DNA from: Candidatus Thermoplasmatota archaeon
GTDB lineage: Archaea; Thermoplasmatota; E2; UBA202; DSCA01
Direction: 5' to 3'
NCBI GenBank assembly: GCA_034660695.1
Contig: JAYEJS010000083.1
Coordinates: 1-33,005 of the forward strand
Length of the DNA stretch: 33,005 bases
Notes under the pieces: generated by a model
What the model was told of the DNA's origin: nothing
Databases searched by the model: none
Seen by the model: only the letters and a program-made list of their open reading frames with translations
Shown here: one piece after another, positions 7,652 to 14,564 of the stretch
Layout: each line of letters opens with the position of its first letter
Position numbering within the stretch: the first letter of the stretch is position 1
Position numbers and translations under genes: made by a program

Positions 7652-8684
7652 AATAGACGGTTCTCATGGAGAAGGCGGCGGGCAAATACTCCGTATGGCC
7701 GTTGCGTTATCTGCATTGACTGGCAGCGATGTGAAGATAAGGAATATAAGGGCGGGCAGACCCAATCCCGGGCTGAGAAGGCAGCACATGATCGCAATTG
7801 AATCGGTGAGAAAAATATGCAACGGTAAAGTGAACGGACTGCACGAAAATTCACTCGAAATAGAATTTTTTTCAGGGGATATGAAAGGTGGCACGTATAG
7901 TTTCGATATCGGGACGGCCGGCAGCATAACCCTCGTATTTCAGGCATGCATACTTCCTTCTCTTTTTGCAGAAAACGAAACCATAATTTCATTGAAAGGA
8001 GGAACGGATGTGAGATGGTCTCCCCCTTGGGATTATTTCAATAATGTATTCCTAAAATTGCTTCGCCGGATGGGTATATCGGCTGATGGAAAACTTTACA
8101 GAAGAGGATACTACCCGAAAGGAGGGGGGATGGCAGAAATAGCCATAAAGCCGTGCAGGGATTTGCATCCAATTAATTTTGGTACCGAGGAAGAATTGAA
8201 AATAGAGGGCATTGTGAATATAGCAAATCTGCCATTAAAAATAGCCGAGCGGATGAGAAATGCCGCAGAGAAAGAATTTAGGGAAAAAGAAATGGAAACG
8301 GATATAACCATAAGTGAGGGAGATTCATCCTCGCCGGGCATCGGTATCGTGCTCTGGACAGCCGATAAAAAAATTCTGGGCTCTGACAGCCTTGGAAAAA
8401 AAGGCAGGCCGGCAGAGCAGGTTGGCAGAGAAGCTGCCAGTACATTGCTAGACAAAATCGAATCCGGGGCGGATATTGATAGATGGGCGGTCGACCAGAT
8501 TTTACCCTATGCAGCCATTTCCGGTAAGCCGTTTTCTTTCAGATGCATGGAGTTGAGCGGGCATGCAGAAACTGAAATGTGGCTTCTTGAGAAATTTCTG
8601 GATGTGAAATTTGGAAAAAAGGTAAGCAATAAACTTATAGAACTCGTCACTATCCCTAAGGAATGTAAACCAGAACAAACATGA
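7644..8684 (+). CDS. rtcA: RNA 3'-terminal phosphate cyclase
   Basis: This 346-residue protein has the RtcA signature at the N-terminus (IDGSHGEGGGQILRMAVALS), RAGRPNPGLRRQH and SFDIGTAGSITLVFQ. The catalytic histidine is in the C-terminal SGHAETEMW; it is the residue that becomes adenylylated. The enzyme converts RNA 3'-phosphate ends to 2',3'-cyclic phosphates, a substrate for RtcB-type ligation and repair. It may also relate to tRNA splicing, which this genome must do often given its tRNA introns (inference). It is cotranscribed with pncC. Its 3' end overlaps the convergent DUF2116 gene by 29 nt. Confidence 0.95.
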   Translation: MIEIDGSHGEGGGQILRMAVALSALTGSDVKIRNIRAGRPNPGLRRQHMIAIESVRKICNGKVNGLHENSLEIEFFSGDMKGGTYSFDIGTAGSITLVFQACILPSLFAENETIISLKGGTDVRWSPPWDYFNNVFLKLLRRMGISADGKLYRRGYYPKGGGMAEIAIKPCRDLHPINFGTEEELKIEGIVNIANLPLKIAERMRNAAEKEFREKEMETDITISEGDSSSPGIGIVLWTADKKILGSDSLGKKGRPAEQVGREAASTLLDKIESGADIDRWAVDQILPYAAISGKPFSFRCMELSGHAETEMWLLEKFLDVKFGKKVSNKLIELVTIPKECKPEQT

Positions 8685-8847
8685 CAATCAGCAGTGCCAG
8701 TGCTATATACATGAAATACATGTACATCTTCCTTTTTTTTACTATTGAATCATATTTCTCCCTGCATGCATCAGAGCAAACAATCTCCCCATACGGGACT
8801 GCTTTACCGCATATCTGACAGTGGGCATGTTGTGGAACCCTATCCAT
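8656..8847 (-). CDS. DUF2116-type zinc-ribbon protein with C-terminal membrane anchor
   Basis: This 63-residue protein carries four cysteines in two knuckles, C-Q-I-C near residues 10-13 and C-S-D-A-C near 24-28, followed by a basic KKRK and one transmembrane helix (MYFMYIALALLIVMFVLVYI). This matches the small archaeal DUF2116 family, whose function is unknown. It begins 1 nt after the stop of pyrH and so is the last gene of the thiL-to-here operon. The 3' end overlaps the 3' end of rtcA on the other strand. Confidence 0.85.
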   Translation of the reverse strand: MDRVPQHAHCQICGKAVPYGEIVCSDACREKYDSIVKKRKMYMYFMYIALALLIVMFVLVYIP

Positions 8848-8848
8848 T

Positions 8849-9508
8849 TTACACCTCTATTCTCGTCCCTTTAAACTCTCTTCCGTATATAGCATTTTCT
8901 AATAATTCCAGATTTCTTCCATTGACCACATACGTGGGCATCTTTTCTTCATCTATGATTTTGCATGCAATACCATCTACGACTGAATTTTTACCTGCCA
9001 TATCCCATTTATTCGGTACCATTTCCCGCAATTCTTTTATTGAAATCGAATCATATTTTTTTGCCGTTGGATTCTTTTTCGGGTCTTTGTCGTAGATTCC
9101 GTCAACGTCGGTTGCTATCACAAACCTATCCGCCTTTATTTCCCTAGCGAGCATCGCCCCAACCGTATCGGTGGAATGTCCGGGGATTGTTCCCCCCATT
9201 ATTACAGGGGTACGCATACCGGCTGCCTCCTCAACAGTCTTTGGTACAGGAGTTTCATCTTTGAGAGATGCTTTGATGAGCATGGCATTTAAACGCGTGA
9301 CAGCTATTCCCATCTCGTCTAAAAATTTTTCATCTGCCCCAAGAAAGCGTGCCGCCCCTATGTATTTTCTCGAGGTTTTTCCGCCCCCAACAATAATGTA
9401 AATGCCTATATCGCGTGTGCATTTATCTAGAACTTTTCCAACTTTCTTTATGGATTCGGGCTCTTCTGCCGAGATGAGAGACCCTCCAAAGGCAACAACT
9501 ACTTTCAT
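8849..9508 (-). CDS. pyrH: UMP kinase, archaeal type
   Basis: This 219-residue amino-acid-kinase-fold protein aligns along its length with archaeal UMP kinases. It has AFGGSLI at the N-terminus, IIVGGGKTSRKYIG, MGIAVTRLNAMLI, PVIMGGTIPGHSTDTVGAMLA and ATDVDGIYDKDPKKNPTA. It phosphorylates UMP to UDP in pyrimidine nucleotide synthesis. Length matches the short archaeal class. It starts 5 nt after the stop of the upstream PGF-anchored protein gene. Confidence 0.94.
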   Translation of the reverse strand: MKVVVAFGGSLISAEEPESIKKVGKVLDKCTRDIGIYIIVGGGKTSRKYIGAARFLGADEKFLDEMGIAVTRLNAMLIKASLKDETPVPKTVEEAAGMRTPVIMGGTIPGHSTDTVGAMLAREIKADRFVIATDVDGIYDKDPKKNPTAKKYDSISIKELREMVPNKWDMAGKNSVVDGIACKIIDEEKMPTYVVNGRNLELLENAIYGREFKGTRIEV

Positions 9509-9513
9509 GCTCG

Positions 9514-10635
9514 TTAAATATTCCCCTGGTTATAGACTTTTCTTCTTTTCATGAGCAATACGGCAGCTAAGGCAACGAGTAAAGCAGGCAATTCAAAGCC
9601 CGGCACCTGCTGCAAAGGCCTGGGCTGAGGAAGATTTTCTACTGGCGGGGATTTTACGGTTCCGATGCTGCTGTCACTGGTTGTATTAAATGTATATGTC
9701 CCACCAACAACGTCATTAACATATTTTTTTTCTACCCCAACAAAGTAGTGAATGACTTCTGCGAATATGCTGACATTCATGGAGCTTTTTTCTTTCCATC
9801 CCTCGTATTCCGGCGAAGTTGTGTATACTTTATACTTTTTATTGCCTATTGTTATCTCTCCAGAATAGGTTGCATTCACTTTCTCTCCGTCGATTGTGTA
9901 ATAAACTCTGAAATTTTCGTCGCTTATGCCTTTAATAACCCTTATCTCGATATCATCTGATGCATCCATCTTTTTTGAAGGATAATTTACCAGTATTGCA
10001 TTATGGATGAAAGAAAAGTTTCCATTGTACGTACTTTCTCTGCCTTTCCTGTCACTGGCGGTTATCGTATAATTGCATGTGACGCTTTCATTACCTGTAT
10101 ATTCACAGACATATACATTTCCGTCTTTTTGCATGTCGTGTATTTCCCAATTGCTGCCAGCTGTTATATTTGCTTTAGCGTATTTAACACCCACGTTATC
10201 GGTTATTTTGGCAGCAATAAGAACGCTTTCGCCAACTTCCTGAACACATGGCAATGCAACAGCATCTATTTTCGGAGGTGATGCATCATAGAACGGCGGA
10301 TTTATAGAAAGTATAAAAACTGCAAGACCCGTAAAAAAATAGAAGGATATGGAACCAAGCCATTCCTTTTTACCAAATTTCGAGATGTCTACTTTAAGTA
10401 TCTGAAGAAGTTTTCCCAGAAAACCTATTGAGCAGATGGCAAGAAGAAATGTCAGCCCCCATCTCAGTTGCGGTGAGATAGATACCCACGCAAAATGGCA
10501 TATAATTCCCATCACGATGCCAAAGCCGAACGATATTAAGGATGTCTTTGCCTTTCTCTTTTCTTTCTTTATAAATTCCTCCCTGTCAAATTTTGGCATT
10601 TTGAATTCGTACTTTTCGCCTTTTTTATCTTTCAT
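9514..10635 (-). CDS. Membrane protein with Ig-like region and PGF-CTERM-like anchor
   Basis: I do not recognise a named family for the whole protein (373 residues). The N-terminus is charged and cytoplasmic, followed by three predicted helices (about residues 30-52, 56-82 and 90-112). A 200-residue extracytoplasmic beta-rich part follows, with Ig/cadherin-like wording such as KITDNVGVKYAKANI and ITASDRKGRESTYNGNFSF. The C-terminus has a proline-rich linker, VPGFELPALLVALAAVLL and then KRRK. That tripartite end (PGF, helix, basic cluster) matches the PGF-CTERM signal processed by archaeosortase ArtA. Having three N-terminal helices instead of a signal peptide is unusual for such substrates. 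It lies in an operon between thiL (24 nt upstream) and pyrH (5 nt downstream). Confidence 0.72.
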   Translation of the reverse strand: MKDKKGEKYEFKMPKFDREEFIKKEKRKAKTSLISFGFGIVMGIICHFAWVSISPQLRWGLTFLLAICSIGFLGKLLQILKVDISKFGKKEWLGSISFYFFTGLAVFILSINPPFYDASPPKIDAVALPCVQEVGESVLIAAKITDNVGVKYAKANITAGSNWEIHDMQKDGNVYVCEYTGNESVTCNYTITASDRKGRESTYNGNFSFIHNAILVNYPSKKMDASDDIEIRVIKGISDENFRVYYTIDGEKVNATYSGEITIGNKKYKVYTTSPEYEGWKEKSSMNVSIFAEVIHYFVGVEKKYVNDVVGGTYTFNTTSDSSIGTVKSPPVENLPQPRPLQQVPGFELPALLVALAAVLLMKRRKVYNQGNI

Positions 10636-10659
10636 TATTTAAACGGATTGCCCAGGGGA

Positions 10660-11601
10660 TTAAAGATTTTTCCCCTGATTTAAAAAATGTTCATATCCCC
10701 TGTTTTCCAATATTTTTTCTTCTTTGTGCTCAATCAGAACAACCTTTTTTTCTTTGGTAACAGTACCAATATCCGTTAGTTTACAACCAGAATTTCCCAC
10801 GGCTTTTTCCACATCTTTAAACTTACCGGGAGAAACGGTGAAAAGGAGTTCGTAATCCCCGCCGGAATAGAGCGAAAAATCATCAGATTTTGCTTCCTCT
10901 GCCGTTGGAATCCTTTCCGCATGTATTTCAAAGCCGACATCATTTATCTTGGAAAGCTGGTAAAGGGAGGAAGCGAGTCCGTCGGATATATCCATAGATG
11001 ATGTTACCCCTCCGGCTGATGCAGCAGCCATTCCTTCCTTAACCCTCGGATTCACAAGGAGGATTTTCTGCAGAGCTTTTTCATCTTCCCTTTTCCTTAA
11101 AGTTCGAATTGCAACACCTGCCCCGCCCAGCTCCCCTGTCACACATATTGTGTCTCCCGGCCTGGCACCCTTCCTTGGCATGAAATCCTTCTTTTTGACT
11201 ATGCCAAGGGCTGTCCCGCACAGGGTGATAGAATCCATCTCCTTGGTATCCCCCCCGATAATTTTTGTTCCAAATTTTTTTGCACAATCGTCTGCTCCGT
11301 CAGAGAATTTTTTAATGAAATTTACATCCTTGTTTTTTGGAAGGCCAAGTGATAGCGTTAGGCCTACAGGTTTTCCTCCTTTGGCCGCTATATCGCTCAA
11401 ATTTATTGCAACAATGAACCAACCCATCTGGTAGGGTGCTGCCCCTTCGGGAAGATGCGTCTTCTCGTTCACCGTATCTGTTGTCACCAAAAAAAATTCA
11501 TCGCCTACATCTACGGTGGCACAATCGTCGAGATTTATGCTGCCATAACGTTCAGCCATTATTTCTATAACCTTTCTTTCCCCCAGATCCTTCAATTCCA
11601 T
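10660..11601 (-). CDS. thiL: Thiamine-monophosphate kinase
   Basis: This protein belongs to the AIR-synthase/PurM-like ATP-binding family. It has DDCATVDVGDEFFLVTTD, the helix FIVAINLSDIAAKGGKPVG and GGDTKEMDSITLCGTALG. The central CVTGELGGAGVAIRTL is followed by MDISDGLASSLYQLS and YSGGDYELLFTV. ThiL phosphorylates thiamine monophosphate to the cofactor thiamine diphosphate. The ATG at 11601 (MELKDLG) is chosen over upstream in-frame ATGs because homologues start there and a TATA element (11623-11635) sits about 27 nt before it; the longer frame would run through that promoter. It is the first gene of a four-gene operon. Confidence 0.93.
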   Translation of the reverse strand: MELKDLGERKVIEIMAERYGSINLDDCATVDVGDEFFLVTTDTVNEKTHLPEGAAPYQMGWFIVAINLSDIAAKGGKPVGLTLSLGLPKNKDVNFIKKFSDGADDCAKKFGTKIIGGDTKEMDSITLCGTALGIVKKKDFMPRKGARPGDTICVTGELGGAGVAIRTLRKREDEKALQKILLVNPRVKEGMAAASAGGVTSSMDISDGLASSLYQLSKINDVGFEIHAERIPTAEEAKSDDFSLYSGGDYELLFTVSPGKFKDVEKAVGNSGCKLTDIGTVTKEKKVVLIEHKEEKILENRGYEHFLNQGKNL

Positions 11602-11622
11602 GAACATGAATAGCAGTATTGG

Positions 11623-11672
11623 GATATAAAATATTTTGAATGGCATCATCATTTCCAAAAGTTTTATTATAT
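11623..11672. promoter_or_regulatory. Divergent promoter region between thiL and the site-2 protease gene
   Basis: A 91-nt gap holds two TATA elements: 11623-11635 (ATATTTTATAT, read on the minus strand) serves thiL at 11601, and 11663-11672 (TTTATTATAT) serves the plus-strand gene at 11693. Both are at leaderless distance. Confidence 0.5.
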
Positions 11673-11692
11673 GCCTGTTCATCATTTCTCAA

Positions 11693-12811
11693 ATGGATGA
11701 GTGGAAGTCGTTCCCACTGGACAGGGATTCAGAGCAGATAAAGCAAAAGGTGGAAAAATATTTCTCAATATATGGGGCAAGAGAGGGAGAGATAGATAGT
11801 TTCTATATCCACATGCCCTCCGGCAGCAAGACACTGGAAGAGAAATTTGAGTGCCTGAGGCTGGAATTAAAGGAGATGGATTTGATTCCTTTCCTGCGAT
11901 ATGATAAAGGAGAATATATATTGCTTGTCACAAAAAAGCCAAAATTGAAAACCCGTCCAAACTGGCTAAATATCATACTTTTTTTTACGACAATCGTAAC
12001 AACAACGCTTTCCGGCTCCATCATTTTTTTACTTCAGTATATGGAATGGGGCATAAAAGAAATGTTTCTTCCACAAAACCTTCTCAACGGCCTTGTTTTT
12101 TTCTCTTTCCCCCTGATGGCCATACTTGGCATCCACGAACTGGGCCATTACTTTGTTTCAAAAAAACATAACGTGGCTGCTTCCCTCCCTTTTTTTATTC
12201 CGATACCTCCAAACCCGATTTTGCCTCTCGGAACACTTGGGGCAGTAATTTCAATGAGGGAACCTATACCAGATAGAAAGGCACTTATCGAAATAGGCAT
12301 TGCAGGGCCAATTGCCGGCTTTCTCGTGTCCATACCTGTCCTCATAGTAGGTTTATACATGTCAGATATAGTTGCAATATCATCCCTTCCAGAAAATGCA
12401 CTCACACTTGGAGACAGTCTCATGACTCTTCTACTTTCAAATATTATGTTCGCCGTTCCAGAAGGATATATCCTCAGTTCCCATCCAACGGCGTTTGCCG
12501 GATGGGTGGGTTTGCTGGTCACCGCCATAAATTTATTGCCCGTTGGTCAGCTAGACGGTGGGCATATTGCAAGAGGGGCACTTAAAGAAAAGCACAAATA
12601 TGCAAGCATTGCAGCCGTAGCTTTACTCATTTTGTCTTCCCTGCTTGGGGGTGGATGGTTATTCATGGCATTCTTTATCGTATTCATCATAGGGGTAGGG
12701 CACCCACCAGCACTGAACGAATTTGTGCCGCTCGATACAAAAATGAAGGGGCTTGTACTTCTTGCAATTCTTATCTTCATTTTGAGTTTTATACCTGTGC
12801 CAATATCATAA
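11693..12811 (+). CDS. Site-2-protease family intramembrane metalloprotease (M50)
   Basis: This 372-residue polytopic protein has a soluble N-terminal domain of about 95 residues and about six to seven membrane helices. The zinc site HELGH is at residues 148-152, and the third ligand is in NLLPVGQLDGGH with D288. Between them is a PIPPNPILPLGTLGAVI segment typical of archaeal and plant EGY-type S2P proteases. These enzymes cut membrane-bound regulators or misfolded proteins within the bilayer; the substrate here is unknown. I chose ATG 11693 (MDEWKSF) because the TATA element at 11663-11672 lies inside the longer frame. Confidence 0.9.
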   Translation: MDEWKSFPLDRDSEQIKQKVEKYFSIYGAREGEIDSFYIHMPSGSKTLEEKFECLRLELKEMDLIPFLRYDKGEYILLVTKKPKLKTRPNWLNIILFFTTIVTTTLSGSIIFLLQYMEWGIKEMFLPQNLLNGLVFFSFPLMAILGIHELGHYFVSKKHNVAASLPFFIPIPPNPILPLGTLGAVISMREPIPDRKALIEIGIAGPIAGFLVSIPVLIVGLYMSDIVAISSLPENALTLGDSLMTLLLSNIMFAVPEGYILSSHPTAFAGWVGLLVTAINLLPVGQLDGGHIARGALKEKHKYASIAAVALLILSSLLGGGWLFMAFFIVFIIGVGHPPALNEFVPLDTKMKGLVLLAILIFILSFIPVPIS

Positions 12812-12890
12812 TGGAAAATAAGGCAGGGTTTTTCAAAGCATTCAAAGCCCCAAAATTAGAAAGCTTTTAATAGGAACGAATCCTTTCCTC

Positions 12891-12903
12891 CTTTTTTATA
12901 AAT
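12891..12903 (+). promoter_or_regulatory. TATA box for the small Cys-rich gene
   Basis: CTTTTTTATAAAT is centred about 27 nt before the ATG at 12924, giving a leaderless transcript. Confidence 0.45.
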
Positions 12904-12923
12904 GCCACGGCGTTTTTTCAGTC

Positions 12924-13130
12924 ATGTTTATGAGCGAGATAGAGAGCAATTGCGAATGCATGTTTTGTCCAAAATATGGGGAGAAAGTAGATATAAAGAC
13001 ATGCATGCTGTGTTTGTGGTATAAAAAATTTCTTTTTACAAGCAATTGGGGGATTAAACATTTTTCAAAAAGAAAGTTACATAGCGGAGATTATGTGCGA
13101 AAAATAGGCATTCCCTCGGTGCACATTTAG
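12924..13130 (+). CDS. Small cysteine-rich protein, function unknown
   Basis: I do not recognise this 68-residue protein. It has five cysteines in an order suggesting a metal-binding knuckle: C-E-C-M-F-C near residues 10-15 and C-M-L-C near 27-30. A basic, aromatic C-terminal half follows (WYKKFLF, HFSKRK, YVRKIG). The gene is supported by a TATA box at leaderless spacing, its own intergenic space on both sides and the arrangement of cysteines. It could be a zinc-ribbon nucleic-acid-binding protein, which is inference only. A second ATG at 12930 is possible. Confidence 0.55.
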   Translation: MFMSEIESNCECMFCPKYGEKVDIKTCMLCLWYKKFLFTSNWGIKHFSKRKLHSGDYVRKIGIPSVHI

Positions 13131-13132
13131 TA

Positions 13133-13146
13133 ACCTTAAAATATCA
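13133..13146 (+). promoter_or_regulatory. TATA box for the RuvC-like gene
   Basis: ACCTTAAAATATCA sits about 25 nt before the ATG at 13165. Confidence 0.45.
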
Positions 13147-13164
13147 GAATATGTTAAAAAAGCA

Positions 13165-13902
13165 ATGATAGGAGTGCTCACGTCAAATTTCGTACTTTAT
13201 CATGACCTGATCCATGCCCTGCAAAAAAGAGGAGTGTGTTTCACCTCGCTTACATTTGACGGCCCCATTCCTCCGAATATAGACGTGGTCATAACTTCTG
13301 ATGAAGAGAGAAGTAGGATACACTTTGACAACATAATGTCTCCAGAGCCAGGACGGAGTATGGATGAACTCATTGACAGGATTCTTTTTGCTGCCCATAG
13401 AAAAAGCCCTTCCCCAAAAATAGTGATTGGAATAGACCCGGGCTCAACCCCTGGAATAGCCATATTCAGCGACGGCGCGCTATTCCGGCGGTTTACTGCT
13501 GGATCTCCACAGGATGCATTAAGTTTTATCAAGTCCTTCGTGAAAAACTGGGAAGGATATGACATCGTACTACGCATCGGGCACGGGGCAAGACTGGTAA
13601 GAAACAGAATGATAAATATGCTCCTTGGCATAGCCCCGCGGATAGAAATTGTAAATGAAACTTCTACCACGCCGCCCAACACTCACGACGATATGTTGGC
13701 CGCCTCCGCTATTGCCTTGACCCCCGGCAGGGCTGTCAACTGCAAGCTTTCGCTCGAGCCCAGGGATGGCGAAATAAGGGACACACAGAGAAAAAGCAGG
13801 ATATTGAGTAAAGATGTTACTATATCCAAAGAACTTGCAAAAAAAGTCCTAAAAGGGGAGATAGAGATAAAAAAAGCTATAGAAAAACAGAGAGGGAAGT
13901 GA
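13165..13902 (+). CDS. RuvC-like RNase H-fold protein, uncharacterised
   Basis: The central part of this 245-residue protein carries IGIDPGSTPGIAIF with D91, the first catalytic strand of the RuvC/RNase H fold. It then has a second acidic strand, EIVNE (residues 161-165), and THDDMLAASAIAL with D175/D176, resembling the last catalytic helix of RuvC resolvases. The catalytic triad therefore seems intact. An 80-residue N-terminal domain, containing LTFDGPIPPNIDVVITSDEE, looks like a Rossmann-type receiver. The C-terminal 60 residues are basic and helical. It could be a structure-specific nuclease in replication or repair, consistent with the nearby recJ and topA, but it is not Hjc or canonical RuvC. 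It is convergent with rpsO (2-nt gap). Confidence 0.7.
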   Translation: MIGVLTSNFVLYHDLIHALQKRGVCFTSLTFDGPIPPNIDVVITSDEERSRIHFDNIMSPEPGRSMDELIDRILFAAHRKSPSPKIVIGIDPGSTPGIAIFSDGALFRRFTAGSPQDALSFIKSFVKNWEGYDIVLRIGHGARLVRNRMINMLLGIAPRIEIVNETSTTPPNTHDDMLAASAIALTPGRAVNCKLSLEPRDGEIRDTQRKSRILSKDVTISKELAKKVLKGEIEIKKAIEKQRGK

Positions 13903-13904
13903 TT

Positions 13905-14327
13905 TTACAGAGAAACTTTATCCGAAATTCTGCCTTCTCTACTATAGTACTTAATAAGACGCCTTATCTTGGATTCTATGAGTTGGAGTTTTCTTTTGTT
14001 GTGAATGTCCCTTGGATTTGCCGATAAATGATCTTTAAGTTTTTCTCTTTTGGTGAGGAGATTATCTAGATCTTCGGGCACATCTGGCAACAGGTCATGT
14101 TCTTTCAAGATTTTATCGAGTTTTTTCCCGGTTGCAGCCTTTATATCTGGCACGCCATATCCATCTCTGAGAACGATCCCTATCATGGACGGACTTTTTC
14201 CTTCTTCTGCCATCTTGATTATCTTTTTCTCGATTTCCTTTGGGCCAAGTCCCCACTGAGGGTGCTTCCTTTCTATGGGATGCTTTGAAGATGACTTTCC
14301 CTTTTTCCTTGAATGCATCCTTGCCAT
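13905..14327 (-). CDS. rpsO: 30S ribosomal protein S15 (archaeal/eukaryotic uS15 form)
   Basis: The 140-residue product starts MARMHSRKKGKSSSKHP and contains WGLGPKEIEKKIIKMAEEG, SMIGIVLRDGYGVPDIKA and a C-terminal S15 core ending RLIKYYSREGRI. This is the longer archaeal form with the S13e-like N-terminal extension. The ATG at 14327 is set by homology and by a TATA box about 28 nt upstream. It is divergently transcribed from the L40e gene, making a small ribosomal-protein hub. Confidence 0.96.
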   Translation of the reverse strand: MARMHSRKKGKSSSKHPIERKHPQWGLGPKEIEKKIIKMAEEGKSPSMIGIVLRDGYGVPDIKAATGKKLDKILKEHDLLPDVPEDLDNLLTKREKLKDHLSANPRDIHNKRKLQLIESKIRRLIKYYSREGRISDKVSL

Positions 14328-14416
14328 GGAAGGCTGAATGAATATTTCATATATAAATATGGTGGAGAAAGTAAAATCAATAAAAAATGTTAAAAAGGGT
14401 GGCCTTTTACCACCCC
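14328..14416. promoter_or_regulatory. Divergent promoter between rpsO and rpl40e, with leader hairpin
   Basis: ATATATAAATATG near 14350-14361 sits about 28 nt from the rpsO start on the minus strand. AT-rich stretches near 14372-14396 can serve rpl40e. A hairpin with the 6-bp stem GGGTGG (14397-14402) and CCACCC (14410-14415) abuts the L40e ATG at 14417, so it would cover the initiation site or sit at the promoter exit. Confidence 0.45.
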
Positions 14417-14557
14417 ATGGCAAAATTTCCAGAGGCAGAAGCAAGACTGCTAAACAAGCTCATATGTATGAAATGTGGCGCCAGAAACGCACCAAGAGCA
14501 GAGAGATGCAGAAAATGCGATTCCAAGGATTTACGTTCGAAATCGAGATGGGCTTAA
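14417..14557 (+). CDS. rpl40e: 50S ribosomal protein L40e
   Basis: This 46-residue reading frame is easily overlooked. It begins [11 protein letters not shown] and carries a four-cysteine zinc finger: C17-M-K-C20 and C31-R-K-C34, with [12 protein letters not shown] between and a basic SKSRWA end. This is the complete archaeal L40e; in eukaryotes the homologue is fused to ubiquitin. It lies between rpsO (divergent) and topA (convergent, 7 nt apart). Length and motif are diagnostic, so confidence is high despite the size. Confidence 0.93.
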   Translation: MAKFPEAEARLLNKLICMKCGARNAPRAERCRKCDSKDLRSKSRWA

Positions 14558-14564
14558 TTATATC

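Noticed and set aside
10660-11685. Longer ThiL starting at 11685
   Set aside because: The extra 28 residues are hydrophobic, absent from the family, and would span the divergent promoter.
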